A stretch of 64,000 nucleotides of DNA from Cupriavidus malaysiensis (GTDB lineage Bacteria; Pseudomonadota; Gammaproteobacteria; Burkholderiales; Burkholderiaceae). Below are positions 28,039 through 36,589 of the stretch, in pieces. A model generated the notes under the pieces. The model had not been told where the DNA came from. It saw only the letters and a list, made by a program, of their open reading frames with translations, and did no database searches. How positions within the stretch are numbered: the stretch's first letter is position 1; the number at the start of each line of letters is the position of its first letter. The translations under genes were made by a program, and so were the position numbers. The DNA is taken from NCBI RefSeq assembly GCF_001854325.1, contig NZ_CP017755.1, forward strand, positions 2,976,001-3,040,000. Direction: 5' to 3'.

Positions 28039-28039
28039 C

Positions 28040-28234
28040 TCAGCGCTCCCGCCGCGCGCGCCACCACGGGCGGCCGATCTTGACCCACAGGAAATGCGCG
28101 GCGAGCAGCAGCACATAGCCCAGCGTGACCGCGCTGGCCCAGTCGGCGACGCCGTAGCCCATGAAGGTCATGATCGGCACGGGGGTGGCCGGCATGACCT
28201 TGGCGGCCTCCACTGTCATGTCGGCTTGGTTCAT
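28040..28234 (-). CDS. Holin-like small membrane protein
   Basis: 64 residues: MNQADMTVEAAKVMPATPVP, two short hydrophobic segments (PIMTFMGYGVADWASAV and TLGYVLLLAAHFLWVKIG), and a basic tail WWRARRER. Its size, topology and position directly upstream of the lysozyme gene fit a class II holin that triggers lysis. The assignment rests on context and topology. Confidence 0.75.
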   Translation of the reverse strand: MNQADMTVEAAKVMPATPVPIMTFMGYGVADWASAVTLGYVLLLAAHFLWVKIGRPWWRARRER

Positions 28235-28252
28235 CGGGAATCCTCCGGCACA

Positions 28253-28287
28253 AAAGAAAAAACCCGCGCATGGATACCACGCGCGGG
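28253..28287 (-). terminator. Intrinsic terminator between the fibre-chaperone and holin genes
   Basis: On the minus strand CCCGCGC (28287-28281) pairs with GCGCGGG (28269-28263) over an 11-nt loop, followed by TTTTTTCTTTTG. It would separate tail transcription from the lysis cassette unless read through. Confidence 0.85.
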
Positions 28288-28311
28288 CACCAACGGCACC
28301 GGCCGCAGCGC

Positions 28312-28911
28312 TCAGTCCCAGGGCGCCTGCGGCCAGGCGCTCACCTGCGCCGCATCCGGATCGATGGCGCGCAGCGCCTTGCGGTACTGGCTCATGGACC
28401 TGAGCCGCTCCACCTCCGGCTCCGTCAGTTCGCCCAGCAGGAAGCCGTCGAGCAGCGGCGCGATGCGCCGCTCGGCCTCGGCCAGCAGCCCGTCGCGCCG
28501 TGCCGCGGCCTCGTCGGCTTGCAGCCGAGCGGCCAGCGCGTCGTCGAGCTGCCAGCCTTCGTCGCGCCACACATGGGCGGGACCTGGCCGCGGCTCGTCG
28601 GTGAGGAAAGGCGGCAGGTCGCCGATGCCGCTGTACTCGGCGCCCGCCTCGAAGCGGCTGCCGTCGGCCGTGCGGTAAAGCGGCACCCCGCGGTAGTCGG
28701 GCTGCGCGGTCCAGGCGCCGTCCGCCGCGTTCTGCGGCACGCCGCCCGCCGCATCGCGGTAGACGGCGATGGCGCGGCCGGCCGCGCGCGGCGGCGGCAC
28801 CGGCGTGGCATAGCCGGGCACGATATGGACGCCGGGCTCGAGCGGGCTCGGATCGGCCACGCCCAGGCCGAGGTATTCGCCGGTGGTCGGGTGGTAGTTA
28901 TGGATGTCCAT
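28312..28911 (-). CDS. Tail fibre assembly (chaperone) protein
   Basis: 199 residues from the ATG at 28911 (MDIHNYHPTTGEYLGLGVAD). The N-terminus (YHPTTGEYLG, ADPSPLEPG) and the C-terminal region with LLDGFLLGELTEPEVERLRS and KALRAID match Caudovirales tail-fibre assembly proteins of the lambda Tfa/Mu gpU group. It should help fold and attach the adjacent collar-domain fibre. It is 22 bp downstream of that gene. Confidence 0.82.
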   Translation of the reverse strand: MDIHNYHPTTGEYLGLGVADPSPLEPGVHIVPGYATPVPPPRAAGRAIAVYRDAAGGVPQNAADGAWTAQPDYRGVPLYRTADGSRFEAGAEYSGIGDLPPFLTDEPRPGPAHVWRDEGWQLDDALAARLQADEAAARRDGLLAEAERRIAPLLDGFLLGELTEPEVERLRSMSQYRKALRAIDPDAAQVSAWPQAPWD

Positions 28912-28933
28912 GAGGTTCTTCCTTGTCTTGGGG

Positions 28934-29584
28934 TCAGTACTTGATGCAGGCGAGGAGGGCGATGTTGCGGGGGCGGGTTTCGGTGCCGCCGGTGCTGCCG
29001 ATGGGGGCATAGCTGTTGTCGGAGACGATCATGTAGTTGCCCGTCCCGTTCTGCCCCTGTACCACGCCCTGTCCGGGCAGGCCCGAGTGGGTGTGCTGCT
29101 TGAAGAGGTCCGCCTGGGCACTACCGAACGTGCGCCCGGCATCGACGCCGCGCGCATCGTCCCAGCCGCGCAGGAACTCGCCGCGGAGGTCCGGCACGTT
29201 GAAGGTCTGCGAGCCATCGCCGTTGCCGAAGGTCGTCCCGACCTCAGCGAACAGGTCGGCGTAGACGGTGCGCGATACCGCGGCACCATTGCAGCGCAGA
29301 TAGCCGGCGGGCACTGCATTCCTGGCGTGATAGGCGATCGTGCCGGGCAGGACCAGCCCGAAGTTGGTTGCGCCCAGTTGCCCGAGCTTGGTCCAGGCCG
29401 TGTTTGCCGCATTGCGCATCTTGAGCGTGCCGCTGGCGGTGTCGGCCCAGAACTGGTAGGGGTAGGACGGATTGGGCTCCACGGAGCCGGACTGGTTCGT
29501 CGCGATCGCGGCCAGCGCCTGATTCAGGTCGGCCCGGAACGCGGCACCAGGCTGGTTGTCGATGATCATATCGTGTTGGGACAT
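28934..29584 (-). CDS. Phage tail-collar domain fibre protein
   Basis: 216 residues. The central GTIAYHARNAVPAGYLRCNG and FNVPDLRGEFLRGWDDARG are the phage tail-collar domain. The C-terminus (QHTHSGL, ETRPRNIALLACIKY) is typical of short fibres ending in a receptor-binding tip. For a fibre it is short, so receptor binding would rest on the last 80 or so residues. It lies 15 bp after the J-like gene and before its chaperone. Confidence 0.88.
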   Translation of the reverse strand: MSQHDMIIDNQPGAAFRADLNQALAAIATNQSGSVEPNPSYPYQFWADTASGTLKMRNAANTAWTKLGQLGATNFGLVLPGTIAYHARNAVPAGYLRCNGAAVSRTVYADLFAEVGTTFGNGDGSQTFNVPDLRGEFLRGWDDARGVDAGRTFGSAQADLFKQHTHSGLPGQGVVQGQNGTGNYMIVSDNSYAPIGSTGGTETRPRNIALLACIKY

Positions 29585-29599
29585 GTGTTCCTCTCCAGG

Positions 29600-32500
29600 T
29601 CAATAGCCGACCGCATCCCAGTCGAAACGCCTGGAAATGGCTGCGCCGGCAGCGTTGTAGAAATTGACGGTAAAGCCGCGCTCGTTCGGCGCGCTGATGG
29701 TGAAGTAGTCGCCCTGCACCATGTTCTGGGCGGTGATGCCGACCTTGGGCACGATATGGAACGGCGGATCGAAAACCACCGCCTGCGCGCCCGCCGCCGA
29801 CACCACGCCGCGGCCATAGGCAATCCTGTCGGGCATGTCCACGGTGACCGTCAGGCCCGCGACCAGCACGTTGTGGGCACTCGATAAACTGCGCAGTTCG
29901 GCGCGCCATTGAAAGGCCCGGGCCTCGTAGTCACCGGCCGCGAAGCGCTCCCAGGGCGACCACGCGGGGGTACGGGCCGGATCGTCGCGGGTGTGGCGCA
30001 CGAACAGGGTTACCCCGGCATCGCTCAGTCGATCGCCATCGATCGACTGCCAGGTATCCAGGGGCTCCGGTCGTACATCGAACAGGTCGCCGGTGTCGAA
30101 CCCCAGGGCATCGATCGTCGCCGTCAGCCGCGATGTCTCGATCCGCCCGAGGTCCAGCGCATTGGCGAAGGTGTAGCTGCCCGAACTCGCCACACCCCCG
30201 AGCGAATCCACCCATGGCCAGCCGCCGGCACCGACGACCGCATCGATGGCGCCGAGACGGTCGATCTGGCCGGCGTCGTCCCACAATCCGCTCGCGTCGA
30301 CCGGGCCCTGGCTGTCGATCAGGCCATTGCCGATCAACTTGATGCCGCCGAGCGCCCGGTCGAAGATCACCTTGTCCTTGGCTCCAGCGAAGGCAGGCTG
30401 CTCCGACACCGTCGCCACCACGTTCAGTCCCTGCAGGCTGGGAGCGGTGGTGGCCACCTCGGACGCCGTCACGGATTCGTTCCCGCTCGAGTCCACCCAC
30501 TTGATCAGATAGACGCCGGTCAGAAGCGGCAGCTGTGCCGAATTCGCGGCACCGGCGACATAGCCACCGATGTCGATCGCGCTGCCCCATTCGGGCTGCA
30601 TCAGGTTCGAGGTATGCCGGATCGATGCCCGGCCGCCATTGCGCACGTCGAGGTCGGTCGCCGGGTCCCAGACGAGGTGCGCACTGCCGCTAAGCGCGCT
30701 CAGCGAAAAACCGGTGACATCTTCCGGCGGCGCCAGCTTGCCCACCACCACGTGCACGGGCGAATAGGTCCAGTCCGGGCTGCGCACGCCGATGCCGGAG
30801 ACGTAGCGCGCCCGCACCACATAAGGCGCGCCGTCCTCGACCGGCATCAGGTAGCCGCTGGTCGCGGTGGCGGCCAGCGGCGCAAGACTGGTCCAGTCTT
30901 GCGCGTCAGCCCGCTTGTACTGCAGCTCCACACGACCGGATTGCCGCAACTGCGCATCCTGCGCCGCTGGCCAGATCACCCGAACGCGGGAGGTCACCAC
31001 CCCGGTCTGGCTCAGTACCAACTGCTCGGAGCCTGACTCCAGGCGGATCTGCCCGACCGGCTCGACCAGTAGGGGATTCGGCAGGTTGGTGTCGGGCGCG
31101 GGATCCGACGAGGTGGCGTCACCGGCGTTCCAGTCATAGACGGAAGGTGCTTCTTCATTCAGCACCAGGTCGACACCACCGTCGTCGCTCATCTTCCACG
31201 ACATGACCCGGAAGGTCTTCTCGGCCCATCCGAACTTGGCCGACGACAGCTTGACCGTGCTGTACGCGGTCAACCGGAACGCGCTCAGTTTTGCCGGAAA
31301 CTCGACGACGATTCCCTGCCGGGAGCGCTCGAGGATGATCTTGGCCAGGCGCTGCGCCATCACGCCGTCGGTGGTAAACGGCAGCTCGATGTCCCGTTCG
31401 ATGCTCTCGCCATCCTGCCCGGCATACAAGGCATTGCTGACCGCCGGGAAGTCGCCCGGCAACCAGCCGTTGGCCGGGTTCACGTAGGTTCCCTTGACCA
31501 CATTGAAGAGGTCGCGCCGGGACATGCGCGCCTGCACCTTCATCGCCCCGCGCAGGTCGTCCTCCGTCAGCGTCATCGTTGGAATGTCGTAAGCGCCGGC
31601 GAAGACCCGGAAGACTCCACCGGAGATCACTACCGAACCGGCACCGGCGGTGGTCATCTCGGTCAGGTTGTCGCGCGGCGACTTGTCCAGCATCACGATG
31701 CCATTGCAACGGTAGCGCTGCTGGGTGGTGCCGTCCGCCAGGCGCACAGCCTCGTCGCTGACGTTCGCCGCCGCCATCACGGTGGCGAGGTCCACATCGC
31801 CGGCAGCGCAGGAAAACCCACGTTCGTCGCACAGGTAGTCGTAGACGCAGAGCGCCCAGTTGTCCGACCAGGCGACGGTGCCACCGCGAGGGTCGTACAC
31901 GCGCTTGCCGCGCACCAGTGCCTTGATGTTGGGCAGGCCGTTCGGGAATACATCGGCGTCGTACTCCAGCCGCACATAGAGATAGCAGACGCCACGCAGC
32001 CGGTGCTCGGCCGACCAGCCCGGCACCATGGCGACCAGGTCAGGATCCGCCTCCTGCTCCGGCCAGCCCAGGTGCTTGTGCACCACCACCAGGCCATTGC
32101 TCCGACGCTCCTCGAAGGTCACCACCACCGTTTCCGCATCGTCGGGCAGCCCGCGCACCGTGACTGAGTCGCTGCCCTCGCTCCACGAGACATCCGTGAT
32201 CGCTACATCGCGCCCATCCGCACATTTGGCGACGGCCACCTGCAAGGTCAGGACCGGAACGCCGGTCGATAGCGTGAAGGCCGTATGGCCTGGCGGAACC
32301 GCGACGAAACGGGTGCGGGACTCTCCCCAGACCTTGCGGAACCGGCCGCCCGTCGGCTGGCCATTGCCGTCGAGCGGTCCCACTGCCTGGTCGCCGAGAT
32401 AGACTTCGTCGATCGCCTCACAGGTATGATCGGCCAGCGCCACGACCAGATGCATGTACTGGTTCTTGTGCGCGCCATCCGTGCTCGCCGCGAACACCAG

Positions 32501-32803
32501 CGGGCCGGACGTCATTGCCTTGCCGTAGATCAGGTTGCGGGGCTGGACGTTGGAGCGGACGATCTGGGTGCGGCCCTGGGCTTCGGCTGTAAAACTGTTC
32601 GTCGTTCGTGGCTTGAACACTGCGCCCATCAAGGCGTTGAAGGCCATCGCTAAAGCCAGCGAAGCGACGGCATAGGTGGCCACGTAGGCCGCGGCCACCC
32701 CGATCCCCGCCGCCATTGCCGTGCCCAATGTCGCCATGCCTGCCCCGGCCGAGACCGCTGCGCCAAGTGCCTCCGCTACTGCTGCCGCTGCTGCTGCCGG
32801 CAT
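29600..32803 (-). CDS. Tail tip / host-specificity protein J-like
   Basis: 1067 residues, close to lambda J (1132). The N-terminus has an Ala/Gly-rich hydrophobic stretch (1-55), then NSFTAEAQGRTQIVRSNVQP and LIYGKAMTSGPLVFA, typical of J-like baseplate hub proteins. A fibronectin-like region follows (about 590-780), and the C-terminal third, likely receptor-facing, is unlike lambda J. It would form the central tail tip and contact the host surface. The final residues (FYNAAGAAISRRFDWDAVGY) resemble beta-sandwich tips. Confidence 0.88.
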   Translation of the reverse strand: MPAAAAAAVAEALGAAVSAGAGMATLGTAMAAGIGVAAAYVATYAVASLALAMAFNALMGAVFKPRTTNSFTAEAQGRTQIVRSNVQPRNLIYGKAMTSGPLVFAASTDGAHKNQYMHLVVALADHTCEAIDEVYLGDQAVGPLDGNGQPTGGRFRKVWGESRTRFVAVPPGHTAFTLSTGVPVLTLQVAVAKCADGRDVAITDVSWSEGSDSVTVRGLPDDAETVVVTFEERRSNGLVVVHKHLGWPEQEADPDLVAMVPGWSAEHRLRGVCYLYVRLEYDADVFPNGLPNIKALVRGKRVYDPRGGTVAWSDNWALCVYDYLCDERGFSCAAGDVDLATVMAAANVSDEAVRLADGTTQQRYRCNGIVMLDKSPRDNLTEMTTAGAGSVVISGGVFRVFAGAYDIPTMTLTEDDLRGAMKVQARMSRRDLFNVVKGTYVNPANGWLPGDFPAVSNALYAGQDGESIERDIELPFTTDGVMAQRLAKIILERSRQGIVVEFPAKLSAFRLTAYSTVKLSSAKFGWAEKTFRVMSWKMSDDGGVDLVLNEEAPSVYDWNAGDATSSDPAPDTNLPNPLLVEPVGQIRLESGSEQLVLSQTGVVTSRVRVIWPAAQDAQLRQSGRVELQYKRADAQDWTSLAPLAATATSGYLMPVEDGAPYVVRARYVSGIGVRSPDWTYSPVHVVVGKLAPPEDVTGFSLSALSGSAHLVWDPATDLDVRNGGRASIRHTSNLMQPEWGSAIDIGGYVAGAANSAQLPLLTGVYLIKWVDSSGNESVTASEVATTAPSLQGLNVVATVSEQPAFAGAKDKVIFDRALGGIKLIGNGLIDSQGPVDASGLWDDAGQIDRLGAIDAVVGAGGWPWVDSLGGVASSGSYTFANALDLGRIETSRLTATIDALGFDTGDLFDVRPEPLDTWQSIDGDRLSDAGVTLFVRHTRDDPARTPAWSPWERFAAGDYEARAFQWRAELRSLSSAHNVLVAGLTVTVDMPDRIAYGRGVVSAAGAQAVVFDPPFHIVPKVGITAQNMVQGDYFTISAPNERGFTVNFYNAAGAAISRRFDWDAVGY

Positions 32804-32812
32804 AGTTCCCCC

Positions 32813-33223
32813 CTATACATGCCAAGCGGCCTTCGCCGCGTCCATCGAATGAAAGACGATGCCCTCGCGCCCCTGCGCGGCCAGCATGCCGCCCACGCAA
32901 AGCGCCAGTGCCTCGCCCTCCGGCGTGTCGATCAGCGCCACGTCGCCGCGCCCGGCCAGGGCGGGGGCGACCGGCTCGCCCAGTACCTGGGTGGCGATGC
33001 CGGCAACCCCGCCGTTGTCGCGCAGCACGCGGCGCGCGCCTCGCTCGCCCTGGTACAGGCCGCGCCAGCGCGCGCCGGGATCGCTGCCGGTCATGGCCGC
33101 GATGCCGTCGCAGACGAACAGGCAGCAATCGCTTTCTCCCCACGAAAAAGCCCGCGCGCGGCGGGCTTCGATGAAGGCGGCCAGGCGGCTCGGCCAGTCT
33201 TGTTGTCGTTGCTGTCTTGGCAT
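32813..33223 (-). CDS. Tail-tip peptidoglycan-hydrolase-like protein (NlpC/P60-like, lambda K position)
   Basis: 136 residues from the ATG at 33223, which overlaps the previous stop as TGATG. FSWGESDCCLFVCDGIAAMTG fits an NlpC/P60-like active-site cysteine region (Cys after an aspartate), and GDVALIDTPEG and the later His (VFHSMDAAK) could complete the catalytic set. It occupies the place of lambda K, between minor tail genes and J. Proposed role: local peptidoglycan opening during penetration. Confidence 0.7.
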   Translation of the reverse strand: MPRQQRQQDWPSRLAAFIEARRARAFSWGESDCCLFVCDGIAAMTGSDPGARWRGLYQGERGARRVLRDNGGVAGIATQVLGEPVAPALAGRGDVALIDTPEGEALALCVGGMLAAQGREGIVFHSMDAAKAAWHV

Positions 33224-33774
33224 CAGCGTCCCCATGTCAGTTGCTTCTCCACCATCTGCGCCACGAACTCGAAGCCGCGATCACCGGGATAGCGGGCTTG
33301 CTGGTCCTCGTGGTTGTATCGGCGCACCTTGGCGCGCTCCCAGCTGACCATGCGCGATTCCGCCGACACCGTGACCTTGGCGGTCTCGCCCACCTCGGTG
33401 TTCATGGTGTCCATGCGGCCGGAGAACAGGCGCACGGGCGCAGCTGCCAGTTGCAGATCCTCCCGCAGCGGCGCGAACCAGATCTGGCAAGCCTTGCCCT
33501 GGTACTGCTCCGCCAGCGTGATGGCGATCAGCTCGGGCGGCACGCCCGCCAGCGTGAGGCGCACGCCGATGGCCTCGAGGCCGGCCTGCTCCTGGATCGG
33601 CTCGATGCCGCCCAGCGCGCCGATGCCCAGCCACGTGGCGCCGTTCCACTCGATGTCGTAGCCGGCGCTGCACACGCGCAGCGGCTGGGAGAAATCCATC
33701 TGCACGAAGAACAGATAGGGCACGTGGCCCGCGCGTACCGCCGCGGCGGTGGCCTGGTCGAGGGGGCGCGTCAT
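33223..33774 (-). CDS. Minor tail protein (lambda L position)
   Basis: 183 residues from the ATG at 33774. Visible signatures are PYLFFVQMDFSQPLRVCSAG, with DIEWNGATWLGIG, and a C-terminal YPGDRGFEFVAQMVEKQLTWG. This pattern occurs in siphophage minor tail proteins placed just before the NlpC-like gene (DUF2163/BR0599-type). It overlaps the upstream gene as ATGA and the downstream one as TGATG, indicating translational coupling. It is probably a tail-tip component. Confidence 0.7.
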   Translation of the reverse strand: MTRPLDQATAAAVRAGHVPYLFFVQMDFSQPLRVCSAGYDIEWNGATWLGIGALGGIEPIQEQAGLEAIGVRLTLAGVPPELIAITLAEQYQGKACQIWFAPLREDLQLAAAPVRLFSGRMDTMNTEVGETAKVTVSAESRMVSWERAKVRRYNHEDQQARYPGDRGFEFVAQMVEKQLTWGR

Positions 33775-34394
33775 GCCGGCACCTCGATGAAGTCCACCGC
33801 GAAGGTCTCGTGCCGCCAGGCCGCGGTGCTGACGAACTCCCAGGTATCGCTGGCCGGGCGCATCAGCGCCTTGGGCTTGTCGAGCGCGATCGAGGAGCGG
33901 TCGGCGGGCGCGCGCCGGAACGGCGGTGCCACCGGGATCTGCGCCAGCCCGGCGGCGTCGCTGGTGACGTCCGCCGTGACGAGCTTGAGCTCGCCGCCGG
34001 CGGCGATGAACTCGCCGGCGCGCAGCACCAGCGTGGCGGCCGGCCAGGAGCGCGACGGCAGCAGGCGGAAGTCGCTCAGCGCGCCGTTGACCTGCGGCGC
34101 TGCCGCGCCGGCCAGCTCCGGACGCGCCGCGACGATGGCGGCGGCGGGTGTGCCGTGCGGCCACAGGTAGAGGCGGCCCGCCATGCCGTTGAGCGCGGCC
34201 AGCAGCGCCTTGAGCCGGCGCTGCTGCGGTTCGCTCAGCGTGGAGAAGGTCAGGCGCGCCCGCCACAGCGCGCCGGGCCGCTCCACCGTCTGCGTGGCCC
34301 GGTTCAGCGGCGAGGTGAAGCTCTCGGTGTTGGACTGCAGTCCGAACATCGCGCCGGACGGCAGGAGGTCGTCGGGAAAGGTCAGGATGGCCAT
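33771..34394 (-). CDS. Minor tail protein (lambda M position)
   Basis: 207 residues. LQSNTESFTSPLNRATQTVE and ERPGALWRARLTFSTLSEPQ, then LLAALNGMAGRLYLWPHGTP, are typical of a siphophage tail protein found between the tape measure and the L-like protein. There is no membrane helix or signal. It ends in an ATGA overlap with the next gene and starts 3 bp after the tape-measure stop. Confidence 0.7.
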   Translation of the reverse strand: MAILTFPDDLLPSGAMFGLQSNTESFTSPLNRATQTVERPGALWRARLTFSTLSEPQQRRLKALLAALNGMAGRLYLWPHGTPAAAIVAARPELAGAAAPQVNGALSDFRLLPSRSWPAATLVLRAGEFIAAGGELKLVTADVTSDAAGLAQIPVAPPFRRAPADRSSIALDKPKALMRPASDTWEFVSTAAWRHETFAVDFIEVPA

Positions 34395-34397
34395 GGC

Positions 34398-35753
34398 TTA
34401 TCGTCTCTGGGAAAACTGGCCGCCCCGGTTGATGCTCTCGAGGATCTGGGCCTTGGTCTGCTGCTGGCTCTGCTGGATCGCGGCGATCACGTCGGCGCGG
34501 TCGGAGCGGCTGTCGATGTTGTAGGTGTTGTGGAAGGTGATGGCCGGCGCGGCGCCAGACACGTCTCCCTGGCCGGGCAGAGCCGTGTCGGGCAGGATGC
34601 GGCCTGCCACGTCGGGCACGAACAGCTCGGGGCGGCCGCGTTCGCCGATCAGGTAGGGCTGGCCGGCATCGACGTTGCCACCGCTGGCACGTATCGGAGT
34701 GCCAACCGGCATGCTCATGTCAACGGGAGTACCAGCCATATCCGTACTGGCAGCTTCCCCACCGATCAGGCTGCCGATGAGGCTAATGCCCATCTTCGCT
34801 AGTCCGGAGATCGCTGCACGCGCCTGGATCTTGATCAGATCTGCAATAACCGACTTGGCAAACTCGCCAAAATCGAGCTTTCCGGTGGTAGCAAAAGTCG
34901 CCACGGCATCGCCCATCTTGCTGAACGCGTCGGAGAAGAGCGACTCCACCGCACCGGCGACGCCACCAGCGGAGCCGAGGTAGTCTTCGAGTCCCTTCTG
35001 CGCGTCGCCGAGCCAGCCTGAGAAGGTATTGATGCTGGCCTTCTTCGTCTTGCTATCGCCGGCGCCGGCGCCGGCCTCCGCGGTCGTGGCAGCGCTGGCA
35101 TCCGCGCTGCCGGCCGCCGCCTCTTGGGCAGCCTGTGCGGCGCCTTGCTGATCCTGCGCACCGCCGGAACCTGCGCCGGGAGTGGAAGTGCCTTCCTGCT
35201 GTGGGAACAACCAGTCCAGCAGGCCGACGCCCCCCTTGGCCAGTTGGGACAGCCCGACTTTGCCGACGGATTTGCCGAGCGACTGCAACGCGGTCTTGCC
35301 CGCTGCCGGCAGACTGAACTTGCCGGTCTTGGAGTAGTCGACGATGGCGTCCTCGAAGGCCGTCAGGACATCCTTGACGCCGTTCTGGACTGAACCGGCT
35401 TCGACCCCGCTGTTACCCGCCTTCTTCTGCATCGCACTGCGGGCCGGATCCACCACGTACTCCCGGAACAGTCCACCGAGGCTGGTGGCGCTGGCGCGGT
35501 TGGCGCGCTCCAGCGCGTCGGTGGACTGCTTGGCGCGGTTGACCGCCGCCTCGTGCTGCTTGAGCGCGCTCTGTGCGCCGGTTGCGGTGGTACCGGTCTT
35601 GGCCAGCCCGGAGGCGGCCTTGTCGCCGTCGCCCGCCATCTTGGCGATGCTGCCGGTGGCGCGCTCGAGCGCCCGCACGAAGCGGTCGACCGCGTCCTCG
35701 CCGCGCTTGAGCGCGGCACTGTCGAGGGCGATGCCCAGGGTTGCGATTTGCAT
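34398..35753 (-). CDS. Tail tape-measure protein
   Basis: 451 residues from the ATG at 35753. N-terminal helices (ALERATGSIAKMAG, KQHEAAVNRAKQSTDALERA), an Ala/Gln/Gly-rich linker (about 195-255), and a C-terminal region with FGEFAKSVIADLIKIQARAA, GLAKMGISLIGSLIGGEAA and FHNTYNIDSRSDRADVIAA resemble lambda-type tape measures. At about 0.15 nm per residue, this would give a tail near 65-70 nm, much shorter than lambda's 150 nm. It sits after G/GT, as in lambda. Confidence 0.85.
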   Translation of the reverse strand: MQIATLGIALDSAALKRGEDAVDRFVRALERATGSIAKMAGDGDKAASGLAKTGTTATGAQSALKQHEAAVNRAKQSTDALERANRASATSLGGLFREYVVDPARSAMQKKAGNSGVEAGSVQNGVKDVLTAFEDAIVDYSKTGKFSLPAAGKTALQSLGKSVGKVGLSQLAKGGVGLLDWLFPQQEGTSTPGAGSGGAQDQQGAAQAAQEAAAGSADASAATTAEAGAGAGDSKTKKASINTFSGWLGDAQKGLEDYLGSAGGVAGAVESLFSDAFSKMGDAVATFATTGKLDFGEFAKSVIADLIKIQARAAISGLAKMGISLIGSLIGGEAASTDMAGTPVDMSMPVGTPIRASGGNVDAGQPYLIGERGRPELFVPDVAGRILPDTALPGQGDVSGAAPAITFHNTYNIDSRSDRADVIAAIQQSQQQTKAQILESINRGGQFSQRR

Positions 35754-35755
35754 GG

Positions 35756-36088
35756 TTATCCCTTGCGCTGGTACGCCGCCGCCATCACCACACGGTCGAG
35801 GCGGCGGATGGCGTCGAGCTGCCAGTGCGCCGGCCGCTGGCCGAGCAGGGTGAAGTAGGCGTGGATGTCGGAGTAGGTGAGCGGCTGTGGCATGGGCCTG
35901 CCGCGGCGGGCCGCGTTGAGGTCCGCGAACCACGTCCACAGCTGCAGGCCGGCCGCCGGCAGCGCCGGTCCCGCCAGTTCAGGCAGGGCGCGGCCACTCT
36001 GGCGTGCGGCCGCCTCGAGGTTGTGGCGGACGGACGAGCCGTCGGGCAGGCGCGCGTCGAGCACCGCCTGGTGCTCGGCGTAGGCCAC
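35756..36088 (-). CDS. Tail assembly chaperone T extension, read by -1 frameshift from G
   Basis: 110 residues from a GTG, but the open frame continues upstream to the slippery site at 36109-36115, so the natural product is likely the fusion G-T (136 residues of G plus 117 of this frame, 253 in total). WTWFADLNAARRGRPMPQPL and YFTLLGQRPAHWQLDAIRRL fit gpT-like tail chaperone extensions. It lies 2 bp before the tape-measure start, as in lambda. An independent product from the GTG cannot be excluded. Confidence 0.75.
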   Translation of the reverse strand: MAYAEHQAVLDARLPDGSSVRHNLEAAARQSGRALPELAGPALPAAGLQLWTWFADLNAARRGRPMPQPLTYSDIHAYFTLLGQRPAHWQLDAIRRLDRVVMAAAYQRKG

Positions 36089-36099
36089 CAGCTCGTCCG

Positions 36100-36516
36100 T
36101 CAGCGCGCCAAAAAATTGGCGGTCTCCGCCGCGGCCGCGTAGACCTGGCCGCGCGCCTCGGGGTTGATGGTGTACAGCAGGCGCGCGTGGTCCGGCGTGC
36201 AGGGTTCGTCGATGCCGCGCCAGGCCAGCGTGCGCAGCACCGCGCCTTCGATGGCACGCGCCTCCTCGTCCTCGATCGGGTCCGGCGCCATCTTCTCGCC
36301 CTTCTTGGCGGCGACGTAGGCACGCTCGCGCCGTTCGTTGATCAGCTTGCGGTTGGCGGCCATCACCGTGTCCGAGTGATCGCCCAGCACGGTGATGAAG
36401 ACGCCGAGGCCGTCACCGGCGGAATTCTTCAGTTCGAACTCGTGGCCGGCCTCGCTGGCCCGCACCAGGTTGAGCGAGGCGAGCGGACGCGACGATGCGC
36501 CCTGGCTTGTTTCCAT
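36100..36516 (-). CDS. Tail assembly chaperone G-like protein
   Basis: 138 residues from the ATG at 36516, starting METSQGASSRPLASLNLVRA. The length and the position between the tube and the tape-measure gene fit lambda gpG. It ends AETANFLAR, where codons AAT TTT TTG hold the slippery heptamer. RTLAWRGIDEPCTPDHARLL is a recognisable block of this family in betaproteobacterial phages. It coats the tape measure during tail assembly. Confidence 0.8.
   Translation of the reverse strand: METSQGASSRPLASLNLVRASEAGHEFELKNSAGDGLGVFITVLGDHSDTVMAANRKLINERRERAYVAAKKGEKMAPDPIEDEEARAIEGAVLRTLAWRGIDEPCTPDHARLLYTINPEARGQVYAAAAETANFLAR
36109..36115 (-). promoter_or_regulatory. -1 ribosomal frameshift slippery heptamer (TTTTTTG) in G/GT
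   Basis: On the minus strand, zero-frame codons read AAT TTT TTG, so T TTT TTG is in the canonical X XXY YYZ register. The zero frame ends six nt later (GCG CGC TGA). After a -1 slip, reading continues GGC GCG CTG ACG GAC GAG CTG into the T frame without a stop. No downstream pseudoknot was modelled. Confidence 0.8.
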
Positions 36517-36589
36517 GGTCTTGCTCCGGGGAAAGTGAAGGAAGGCGCGGTGGCGGCGCACAAGCGCCGCCGCCGCGCCGGGGCCACTG

